From Spirochaetota bacterium (GTDB taxonomy: Bacteria; Spirochaetota; Spirochaetia; Treponematales; UBA12059), in contig JADFDI010000002.1 in the NCBI GenBank assembly GCA_018262985.1, positions 124,001-188,000 of the forward strand: a stretch of 64,000 nt of DNA. The letters are read 5' to 3'. This document shows, piece after piece, positions 26,056 through 33,157 of the stretch (positions within the stretch are counted from its first letter, which is position 1; each line of letters starts with the position of its first letter). A program made the translations under genes and the position numbers. The notes beneath the pieces are model-generated. The model saw only the letters and a list, made by a program, of their open reading frames with translations. It searched no databases and was not told the DNA's origin.

Positions 26056-26544
26056 ATGCCCAACGACCAGAGCCTCTCCTTCGCAGGCCTGCGGGCCTTC
26101 CTGGCCAGCCCCATATTCCTCGCCGCCATCATGAGCATGTTCACCGCGCAGTTCATCAAGGCGGCGATCGCCGTGCTCAGGCGCAGGACGGGCTCGCTCA
26201 AGGACCTGATCGAAACCTTGCTCTGGCGGACGGGCGGCATGCCCTCGAGCCATTCCTCGCTCGCGGTCTCCATCACCACCTCAATAGCCTTCGAATCCGG
26301 CACCGATTCGCCGGTCTTCATGCTCTCGTTCTTCTTCGCCCTCGTGGTCATCCGCGACGCGATGGGCGTCCGGCGAGCGGCCGGGCTCCAGGCCAAGGCC
26401 TTCAACCAATTCGGCAAGGAAGTCCGCGAGCGTCTCGGCGTCTCCTTCCATCCCGTCAAGGAAGTCCACGGGCATACCTTTCCCCAGGTTCTCGTGGGAT
26501 CGATGCTCGGGTTCTTCATCGCCCTTGCCTTTTACCGCCTGTAG
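26056..26544 (+). CDS. Divergent PAP2 family protein (DUF212)
   Basis: A 162-residue integral membrane protein of the family related to acid phosphatase/vanadium haloperoxidase. Three or four hydrophobic helices are visible (IFLAAIMSMFTAQFIKAAI; SPVFMLSFFFALVVIRDAMGV; VLVGSMLGFFIALAFY). The conserved family motif GGMPSSHSSLAVS (residues about 60-72) and the late EVHGHTFPQVLVG, with a His, are both present, so lipid-phosphate phosphatase activity is plausible but unproven for this family. It is divergent from the pseudouridine synthase gene and starts the plus-strand run leading into the rnf genes, 6 bp before the next start. Confidence 0.88.
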   Translation: MPNDQSLSFAGLRAFLASPIFLAAIMSMFTAQFIKAAIAVLRRRTGSLKDLIETLLWRTGGMPSSHSSLAVSITTSIAFESGTDSPVFMLSFFFALVVIRDAMGVRRAAGLQAKAFNQFGKEVRERLGVSFHPVKEVHGHTFPQVLVGSMLGFFIALAFYRL

Positions 26545-26550
26545 GCGCCC

Positions 26551-28125
26551 ATGGGCACGAGGGCGAGGGAGGGAAGGGGGTTCAGGCTCGCGGTCGCGGC
26601 CATGGCGGCCATGGCGGCCGTGATAGCCGGCTGCGCGCTGGCTCCCCGCACGTCGGGCGCCGAGTCCCCATGGCCCGGCCGGGTCATGGTGCTGGTCGCC
26701 GATTCCGGCGATTCATCCGCCTCAGCGGTCCTGTCGCCCGCGCTCGAAGCGCTGCGGGCGGCGGGCATCGGCGACCCGATCTCGGCGCTCAGCCAGGACG
26801 TGGCCCTTGCCGATTTCGAACGCGTCGCGTCGGTTCCCTACCTCGAGGCCGTCGAACGCCTCGTGCCCGGCGATCCGCGACGGGATCCCTGGATCGAAGG
26901 GCTCGATCGGTATTTCACCGCCAGGTCCGGCGGCAAGTCCTGGCGGATCATCTATGCGTCCGCCTCGCCGAACGCGGCGCGGAAGGCCCTGGAAAAGGCG
27001 CTCGGGCCGGAGGACGAGCGGACCTGGATGCTCGCCGAGCGCGGATCCTCCCGCGCGCGTTTCCTGTGGATCCTTCCGGCCGCCTTCGCGCTCCTGGCGA
27101 CCTTCCATACGCGCCATCGCCGGATCGAGCGGCTCCTCGGCTCGCTGGCGTGGGCTCCGCTCTGGTGGATGGGAGGAGCTCCGGCCGCCGCCGTCTCCCT
27201 GCTGGCCACTTTCGCCGGCGCGCGGGCCAGCGCCCTGCTCCCCCGTCAGCGGACCGCGGCTCTCCGGAGCGGTTCAGCCGAGGCGGCCGAACGCCTGCTC
27301 CGCGCGCTACGCGCCGTCGGCGGCCCGGTTCTGGCCGCGAGCCTCCTCCTGGCCATCGTCGAACCCCGGCTCATACCCGCGGCCTTGCTCTGCGCCCTCG
27401 GCCAGACCGCCATCCTCGAGGCCGTATCCGGCCTCAGGGCCATGACCCGCACCCGCGAGGGCCGGAAGTCCTTCCTGCCCGTGCCGATCGTCCCGCCCTT
27501 CCGACGGAAGGCGCCCGATTCCTTCGCGCGGCTCTCTCCGCTGTTGGCCTTGCTCGCCCTGGCCGCCTTGCCTCTCTCCTTCCTCGGGAAATCCGGCGCG
27601 GGCGTCGCCGTCCCGTCGGGAATACTCGTACCCGTGCCCGCGGGTTCCTCCGCCGGGGCCCGGGAGGAGCAGCCGCTCAGATCCGCCCTCTCGGGCGATT
27701 CCTCCGACGCGCGGCTTCCGGACCTCGCCGACGCCGCCGCCCACGTCGCGTTCCAGCGCGGAGTGCTCCTGGAACGGCTCGGCGAGGCGGTATACGGCTC
27801 GGGCGAGCCGATCGTTCTCCAAGGTTTCAGGAGGGGAGCCGGAGGACTCCTGGAAGCCGCTTCCGCGGCGCTCGTCCCCGTTTCCGATCCTTCCGACTCG
27901 GGATACTCCGCGAGGTCGATAGAAGCGCTTCTCGCCGGGGCGGGCGGCAACGCCGTCGTCAGGCTCGAGTCCATGGACGGCCCCGGCGCTCCGCGCCGCC
28001 TTGCTTTCTTCGAAATTCTCGTCTATATACTCGCCTTCGCCCCCTTCGCCGCCGCTCGCGGCGCGAACCTGTTGGCGAGAGCCGTCGCCGAGGCGACGGC
28101 GGGAAAGGTCCGGGAAGCAGCATGA
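26551..28125 (+). CDS. Unknown multi-pass membrane protein leading the rnf operon
   Basis: A 524-residue protein without a family I recognise. Residues 1-28 look like a signal/lipobox (AAVIAGC); about 40-165 would be an extracytoplasmic domain; about 165-345 contain three or four hydrophobic stretches (FLWILPAAFALLATF; LAWAPLWWMGGAPAAAVSLLATF; LIPAALLCALGQTAILEAVSGL; LLALLALAALPLSFL); a second soluble segment of about 140 residues follows; and the C-terminus has one more helix (FFEILVYILAFAPFAAARG). Its stop overlaps the rnfC start (ATGA), so it is translationally tied to the Rnf complex. ATG 26551 lacks a clear ribosome site; a later start is possible but would lose the signal. Confidence 0.7.
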   Translation: MGTRAREGRGFRLAVAAMAAMAAVIAGCALAPRTSGAESPWPGRVMVLVADSGDSSASAVLSPALEALRAAGIGDPISALSQDVALADFERVASVPYLEAVERLVPGDPRRDPWIEGLDRYFTARSGGKSWRIIYASASPNAARKALEKALGPEDERTWMLAERGSSRARFLWILPAAFALLATFHTRHRRIERLLGSLAWAPLWWMGGAPAAAVSLLATFAGARASALLPRQRTAALRSGSAEAAERLLRALRAVGGPVLAASLLLAIVEPRLIPAALLCALGQTAILEAVSGLRAMTRTREGRKSFLPVPIVPPFRRKAPDSFARLSPLLALLALAALPLSFLGKSGAGVAVPSGILVPVPAGSSAGAREEQPLRSALSGDSSDARLPDLADAAAHVAFQRGVLLERLGEAVYGSGEPIVLQGFRRGAGGLLEAASAALVPVSDPSDSGYSARSIEALLAGAGGNAVVRLESMDGPGAPRRLAFFEILVYILAFAPFAAARGANLLARAVAEATAGKVREAA

Positions 28126-29432
28126 AACGACTCAGGAATTTCCGGACCGGCGGTCTAGCTATCGCCGGAGCCCCGGTCCGCTTGGCGGAAGAGGCGAGAA
28201 ACGCCTATCTCCCGGCCATCGCGACGATCCCCCTTCGCCAGCACCTCGGCCCGGCCGCGCGCTGCGTGGTCAAGTCGGGCGATCGAGTCGAGGAGGGACA
28301 GGCGATAGGCCGCGCCGAGGGCCGAGATTCGGCCGACGTCCACTCTCCCGTCCCAGGCGTGGTCCGCAGGGTTTCCCGCGTACGCCTCGCCGGGGGCCTC
28401 GAATGCGAAGCGGTCGAGATCGCCCTTTCCGGCGCCTTCACGCGGCTGGGCAAGCCGAAGCGGCTCAGTCCCTGGCGATCGATGCCGCGCCATGAAATCG
28501 TCCGGACGATCCGCGAGCGCGGGCTCGTGCGGGCCTCCGACGGAAGACCGCTCGCCGACGCGCTGTCCGTCTTCGAGGACGAAGGACCCTGCGAGCTGGT
28601 CGTCATCACCGCGGTGACGGGCGAACCCAGGAATCCCATCGAGGCCCTGACGCTCTCGCGCCGTCGGGAAGCCGTCATCGAAGGCTTCGAGATGCTCTGC
28701 CGCGTGCTTAGTCCCCTGTCGGCCCTGGCCGTTTTCGACGCGGAAGACCTCGGGCTCGCCGCTTCCTGGGATGGAGCCAAGGGCGCCGAGGGCCCCCCGA
28801 TCCAGGCGTACTCGGTTCCCCGACGTTATCCGCAGCACCTTCCGGGCCAGCTCGCCGCCGCTTTGGCCGAAGCCAAGGTGACCGCGGCCGCCACCCGGAC
28901 CTTCTTCATACAGCCTTCGCTGCTCGCCGAGGTTTACGAGGCGGTGGCGGAAGGGAAACCCTCGCTCGAACGCTGCGTGCTCGTCGCGGGCGGAGCGGTC
29001 AAGACCCCGTCCGTCCTCAAGGTCCGGATCGGCACGTCCATCGGCGCTCTCTTCGAGGAGTGCGGCGGCTTCAGGATCCCGCCGCAGCGCGTCGTCCTGA
29101 ACGGGGCGCTCGACGGTCTTGCCTGCGCCGATCTCGACGTGCCCGTCACCAAGACGACGGACATGGTTCTCGCGCTGACCGCGGAGGAAACCAGGACGAG
29201 GCCCGAGCGCGCCTGCATACGCTGCGGCGCGTGCGTCGACGCCTGCCCGGAAGGACTGGACCCGATGCGCCTCCACAAGCTCTACGGAAGCCGCCGTCTC
29301 TCGGAGATGCCCGCCGCGGGCCTCTCCGACTGCACGCTCTGCGGAGCCTGCGCCTACGCCTGCCCCTCCCGGATCCCGCTCGCGCAGAGCTTCTCGATCG
29401 CGAGGGCGCGGTCGCCGGAGGCTTCGCGATGA
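28122..29432 (+). CDS. rnfC: Rnf electron-transport complex subunit RnfC
   Basis: A 436-residue peripheral subunit that accepts or delivers electrons on the NADH side of the Rnf complex. The N-terminal barrel-sandwich segment contains VKSGDRVEEGQAIG and VHSPVPGVV; the central part is the SLBB/Complex1-51K region (VLVAGGAVKTPSVLKVRIGT); the C-terminus has two [4Fe-4S] motifs, CIRCGACVDACP and CTLCGACAYACP. The NADH/FMN-binding consensus in the 51K region looks weak by eye. Its start overlaps the preceding gene and its stop overlaps rnfD (ATGA), part of a six-gene chain of overlaps. Confidence 0.93.
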   Translation: MKRLRNFRTGGLAIAGAPVRLAEEARNAYLPAIATIPLRQHLGPAARCVVKSGDRVEEGQAIGRAEGRDSADVHSPVPGVVRRVSRVRLAGGLECEAVEIALSGAFTRLGKPKRLSPWRSMPRHEIVRTIRERGLVRASDGRPLADALSVFEDEGPCELVVITAVTGEPRNPIEALTLSRRREAVIEGFEMLCRVLSPLSALAVFDAEDLGLAASWDGAKGAEGPPIQAYSVPRRYPQHLPGQLAAALAEAKVTAAATRTFFIQPSLLAEVYEAVAEGKPSLERCVLVAGGAVKTPSVLKVRIGTSIGALFEECGGFRIPPQRVVLNGALDGLACADLDVPVTKTTDMVLALTAEETRTRPERACIRCGACVDACPEGLDPMRLHKLYGSRRLSEMPAAGLSDCTLCGACAYACPSRIPLAQSFSIARARSPEASR

Positions 29433-30520
29433 GGCGCCATGGCTACCCCATCGTGTCCGCGGCTCCCTTCGCCCACGCGGCGCGATCCACCGCCTCGCTC
29501 TGCTTCGCCGCGGCCGCGGCCCTCGCGCCGGCGTTCGCCTGGAGCGCCTGGATTTTCGGCCCCCGGGTGATGCTGGTGGCGATCGTATCCATCGGCTCGG
29601 CGCTGGCCTCGGAAGGCCTCGCGAACCTCCTGGTGCGCCGCTTCACCCTCGGGGACGGCAGCGCCCTGCTGTCGGGGCTCATCGTGGCCGCCGCGATGCC
29701 GCCCGGAGTGGCCTTGCACGTTCCGTTCCTGTCGTCCGCCTTCGCCATGCTCGCGGTGAAATGGACCTTCGGGGGACTCGGAGGGAACTGGATGAACCCG
29801 GCGCTCGCCGGCATCGCCTTCGCCCAGGTGAACTGGCGGGGCGAGCTGCTCGGAGGCTGGACCATGCCGCGGATCCTGTCCGGCGTCGACGGCCTCAGCG
29901 CCTCGACCCCGCTCGGATACCTCGCCGACGCCACCGGCGGTTCGCGCGTCGCCATGCCCCTGGAAGTCCTCAAGAAGGCGGGTTATCCGGTTTCCGCCTT
30001 CGACGGCAAGGTCACGTCCTTCCTCAACGACCATGTCTTCGGCCCGCTCGGCGCCGAGCTTCCCGGCGGCTATGTCGACCTGGCCCTGGGTTTCCGGCCC
30101 GGGGCAATCGGTGAAGTCGCGGGGATATTGCTCCTGGCTGCGTCGGTCTTCCTCATCGCGAGGAAGGTGCTCCGCTGGGAAGCCCCGTTCGCGGCCTTCC
30201 TCGTGTTCGGCCTCGCGTCCAGGCTTTCCGGGGGGACGGACGGTGAGCTCCTGTCAGGCGACGCCCTTTTCGCCGTATTCTCGGGCGGCTTCATCATGAC
30301 TGCCTTTTTCGCGCTCGGCGATCCGGTCACCACGCCGGTCTCGCGCCCGGCCCTCGCCCTGTTCGGCGCGGGGACCGGCGCCCTCGCCTTCGTCTTCCGA
30401 CGCTGGGGCGCCCAGCCTGACGGCGTCGCCTTCGCGGTTCTGATGATGAACGCCCTCGTCCCCTTGCTGGACAAGGCTTTCCCGCCGGCGGGCCGGGCAC
30501 GCGAAGGAAGGACCCGATGA
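29429..30520 (+). CDS. rnfD: Rnf complex membrane subunit RnfD
   Basis: A 363-residue, eight-to-ten-helix membrane subunit related to NqrB. GGNWMNPALAGIAFAQ and ALGDPVTTPVSRPALALFG are conserved segments. The segment GLSASTPLGY contains Thr160, placed where RnfD/NqrB carry covalently bound FMN (usual form S-G-A-T-P/A-L), so flavinylation is likely here although the Gly of the motif is replaced. Coupled by ATGA overlaps to rnfC and rnfG. Confidence 0.9.
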   Translation: MRRHGYPIVSAAPFAHAARSTASLCFAAAAALAPAFAWSAWIFGPRVMLVAIVSIGSALASEGLANLLVRRFTLGDGSALLSGLIVAAAMPPGVALHVPFLSSAFAMLAVKWTFGGLGGNWMNPALAGIAFAQVNWRGELLGGWTMPRILSGVDGLSASTPLGYLADATGGSRVAMPLEVLKKAGYPVSAFDGKVTSFLNDHVFGPLGAELPGGYVDLALGFRPGAIGEVAGILLLAASVFLIARKVLRWEAPFAAFLVFGLASRLSGGTDGELLSGDALFAVFSGGFIMTAFFALGDPVTTPVSRPALALFGAGTGALAFVFRRWGAQPDGVAFAVLMMNALVPLLDKAFPPAGRAREGRTR

Positions 30521-31068
30521 ACGAATCGGTGAGGGCGCGCCTGCGCATATCCCTCGCTTTCGCTGGCGCGGTAGCGGCTTTCCTGCTACCCGCCGGCGCG
30601 CTGGGCTGGCTCTCCGCCTCGGCCGAGTCGCTCCACCACCGCGCCGGGATTTCGGCGATGCTTTCGGACTCGGGAAGCTCGCTCGGATCGCCCGGAGCCG
30701 AAATCCGGGTCGCCCGCGACGAAGCCATCCTCGCGCTATACCCCGTCGTCGGTTCGCGCGGGCGTTCCGCCGGAGCGCTGGCGGCGGGCGTCGTCCTCGC
30801 CCGGCTAGGGGAGGGCGCGTTCCCGATCGAACTCGCCATCGGCCCCGGCGGAAGCGCCCTGATCGCCAGGGTTCCGTACGGGACGCCCGCCTACGCGGCG
30901 AACGCCCTCGAGGCGGCGATCGCCGCGCGGACCGACGGAAAACCCGGAACGGGAATCGCGGAATCGCTCCTCGGTCCGGGCGCCGCCTCGCGCGCCGTCG
31001 AAGAGGCCATCGAGGTCTTCGTTCGCGCCTGCGCGGACGCGGGCCTCGTCGAACTGGAGGACTCGTGA
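30517..31068 (+). CDS. rnfG: RnfG-like subunit with degenerate flavinylation motif
   Basis: A 183-residue protein with one N-terminal membrane helix (residues 12-33) and an extracytoplasmic domain, in the usual rnfG position between rnfD and rnfE. Normal RnfG carries S-G-A-T-x-[ST] whose Thr receives FMN through a phosphodiester bond. Here the only segment that aligns, before the conserved SRAVEEAIEVF, is LGPGAA at residues 152-157: the Thr position is Gly155. The domain is also short and lacks the ETPGLG-type block. Either the subunit works without bound flavin or it has diverged to a structural role. Called RnfG on position, size, topology and the C-terminal SRAV-x-EAI match. Confidence 0.75.
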   Translation: MNESVRARLRISLAFAGAVAAFLLPAGALGWLSASAESLHHRAGISAMLSDSGSSLGSPGAEIRVARDEAILALYPVVGSRGRSAGALAAGVVLARLGEGAFPIELAIGPGGSALIARVPYGTPAYAANALEAAIAARTDGKPGTGIAESLLGPGAASRAVEEAIEVFVRACADAGLVELEDS

Positions 31069-31673
31069 AGCCCGCACCCCGCCCATCGCGAAAGGATCCG
31101 GTTTTCCTCACGGCCATCGGACTGGCCCCCGTGGCGATCGGTTCGGTATGCCTGGTCGATTCCGTCGTCCTCGGCGGCGCCGTGGCCTTCTCGGCGCTCG
31201 CCGCCGCCGCCGCCGCTCCGTTCGCCCGTCGCCTCGTCGAACGACCGCTCCAGCGGCTCGCAACGATACTCGTCGTGGCCGCCGCCGCTTCGTTATGGTC
31301 CTTGGGAGTCAGGGCCGTCGCGCCGGAACTCTGGGGCCGGCTCCATTTCTGGCTTTCTCTCGCCGGGGCCAACTGCATGGCCCTTTCGGCCGCCGGCGTA
31401 TCGAGCGAGGACGAGGATTTGGCGCGCCTGCCGGGACGCCTCGTTACCTCCCTCCTGTATTTCCTCTCGGCCTTGGCGATAGGCGCCGCGCGCGAAATCC
31501 TCTCGACCGCCGCCATAGCGCCGTTCTTCCTCGCCTCCGGGATCCGGGCAGGGGAATCCGCCGCCCGGCCGTTCCTGCGGATATTCGCCCTGCCGTCGGG
31601 AGGGTTCATCGTGCTCGGCGTCGGCATCGCGCTCGCCCGGTACCTGAAGCGTAACGTTGGGAGGAAGGCATGA
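31065..31673 (+). CDS. rnfE: Rnf complex membrane subunit RnfE
   Basis: A 202-residue, six-helix membrane subunit of the RnfA/RnfE (NqrD/NqrE) family. LAPVAIGSVCLVDSVVLGG has the first conserved Cys, and LSLAGANCMALSAAG the second; in related complexes four such Cys from RnfA and RnfE bind an intramembrane [2Fe-2S] cluster. GTG start, overlapping the rnfG stop as GTGA. More divergent than typical RnfE (Ala-rich, shorter loops), but the cysteine pattern and position support the call. Confidence 0.82.
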   Translation: MKPAPRPSRKDPVFLTAIGLAPVAIGSVCLVDSVVLGGAVAFSALAAAAAAPFARRLVERPLQRLATILVVAAAASLWSLGVRAVAPELWGRLHFWLSLAGANCMALSAAGVSSEDEDLARLPGRLVTSLLYFLSALAIGAAREILSTAAIAPFFLASGIRAGESAARPFLRIFALPSGGFIVLGVGIALARYLKRNVGRKA

Positions 31674-32263
31674 GCGTGGTCGGCATCGCCTTCTTGTCGG
31701 TGTTCGGCGTCAACGCGCTGCTCCGATACGGTTCGGGGACCTGTTCCGAATGCCGGGGAACGCACGCTCCCCGCGGCCTGGCCGGAAGCCTGGCCTTCCT
31801 GGCCTCGGCGCTCGCCGCCGGCACCCTCCACGGGCTCCTCATGCGCTTCGCGCTGCGGCCGCTCGGGCTCGAGACGCTCGATCCCTTCGTTTTCGCGCTG
31901 GTATCCTCGGCCAGCGGCTTCGCCCTGGCTTTGGGAGCTTCCAGGCTGAAGGGCGACTTCGCCGACCGACTCGCCAAGTCGCTCGACAGGCTCACCCCGA
32001 GCTGCGCCATCTACGGCATCGCCCTCGCGGCCTCCGGTCTGGCCCGGAGCGGTTCCGCCATCCTCGTCGCCTCGTTTTTCGGCGCCCTTGGCTACCTCGC
32101 CGCTTCCGCCATTCTCGACGCCATCCGCGAGAGGCTCGAGCTCGAGAACCTGCCTGACGCCTTCAAGGGGGCTCCCGCCTACTTCATCTCCGCGGGCCTG
32201 CTCGCGCTGGCCTTCCACGGCCTCGAGTCGATGCTCGGTCCGATGTTCGGGAGCCTCAGGTGA
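31670..32263 (+). CDS. rnfA: Rnf complex membrane subunit RnfA
   Basis: A 197-residue, six-helix membrane subunit paired with RnfE. FGVNALLRYGSGTCSECRG replaces the usual G-x-C-P-F-x-G segment but keeps the Cys; LTPSCAIYGIAL keeps the second Cys. The C-terminal half (LDAIRERLELENLPDAFKGAP, YFISAGLLALAFHGLESML) closely follows RnfA. Coupled to rnfE (ATGA) and rnfB (GTGA). An extra Cys in the first loop (SEC) is unusual and could affect cluster ligation. Confidence 0.85.
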   Translation: MSVVGIAFLSVFGVNALLRYGSGTCSECRGTHAPRGLAGSLAFLASALAAGTLHGLLMRFALRPLGLETLDPFVFALVSSASGFALALGASRLKGDFADRLAKSLDRLTPSCAIYGIALAASGLARSGSAILVASFFGALGYLAASAILDAIRERLELENLPDAFKGAPAYFISAGLLALAFHGLESMLGPMFGSLR

Positions 32264-33117
32264 TCTGGCTCCGCGTTTTCGCCGCCCTGATCGCCCTGTC
32301 CGCGGCCGCGTTCTCGGCGGCCGCGGCGGCCTCCTTCGCGACCCTCCGCGGATCCCGCGGCGAGGCCCGCCGAAGGCTGCGCGCCGCCTTGCCGGGCTGG
32401 GACTGCGGCGCCTGCGGATCTCCCGACTGCGCGGGCTTCGCGGATCGCCTGAAAAGCGGCGACGCCCGCCCGGCGCAGTGCGAGGCCCTCGACCGCGAAT
32501 CCGCGGAGCGCCTGGACGCCCTGCTCGGCCGGGCAAGCACGGACGCATCCGTCGCCGTCATCGCCTGCGCGGGCGTCCGCGGGCTCACCCGTCCCCGGTT
32601 CAGCTATGACGGCCTGAAGGACTGCCGCGCGGCCGCGTCCTTTTACGGAGGCGACCGCGTCTGCGCCTCCGCCTGCCTCGGCTACGGCGACTGCGTCGCG
32701 TCCTGCCCGGTCGGCGCCATTTCCGTCCGGGAGGGCCTCGCCCGGATCGACCCGGGCCGCTGCGACGGCTGCGGGGATTGCGTCGCCTCGTGCCCCAACG
32801 GCGTGATCCGCATGGTCCGCGACCGGGACTCCTGGTACGTGGCGTGCAACTCGACGGAACGCGCCGATGCCAAGGCGCCGGGCTGCGACGCCGCCTGCGA
32901 CGCCTGCCGGATCTGCGAGCGCCTCTCGGGGAACGGCGAGTTCAGGGTGAGCGACAACCTGGCGCGGGCCGTGGACGTCTCCACCGGCACGCACGACGAG
33001 ATCGCCGCGGCCTGTCCGAGGGCCTGCATCCGGCAGCCCGGCAAGGCCGGACCGGAAGAGTCGACCCTCCATGAAGAGGAATTACGCGCTTCGCCCTACC
33101 GGAAGCCCCGTCGCTAG
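32260..33117 (+). CDS. rnfB: Rnf complex ferredoxin-type subunit RnfB
   Basis: A 285-residue subunit that takes electrons from ferredoxin. It has an N-terminal membrane anchor (residues 3-27), an RnfB-type cluster motif (CGACGSPDC then PAQC at about 49-75), and two ferredoxin motifs: CASACLGYGDCVASCP and CDGCGDCVASCP. Further cysteines (CNSTE, CDAACDACRIC, CPRAC) follow in the C-terminal part, more than in the simplest RnfB. GTG start overlapping rnfA. Last gene of the rnf chain; I see no strong terminator after it. Confidence 0.92.
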   Translation: MIWLRVFAALIALSAAAFSAAAAASFATLRGSRGEARRRLRAALPGWDCGACGSPDCAGFADRLKSGDARPAQCEALDRESAERLDALLGRASTDASVAVIACAGVRGLTRPRFSYDGLKDCRAAASFYGGDRVCASACLGYGDCVASCPVGAISVREGLARIDPGRCDGCGDCVASCPNGVIRMVRDRDSWYVACNSTERADAKAPGCDAACDACRICERLSGNGEFRVSDNLARAVDVSTGTHDEIAAACPRACIRQPGKAGPEESTLHEEELRASPYRKPRR

Positions 33118-33157
33118 TCTATAATCCAGCGCACGACCGAAAGGGATCGACCGCCGC

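Noticed and set aside
30254-32548. 764-codon minus-strand open frame over the rnf genes
   Set aside because: Pure antisense shadow with Arg-rich low-complexity sequence; the rnf genes on the other strand have clear cluster motifs.
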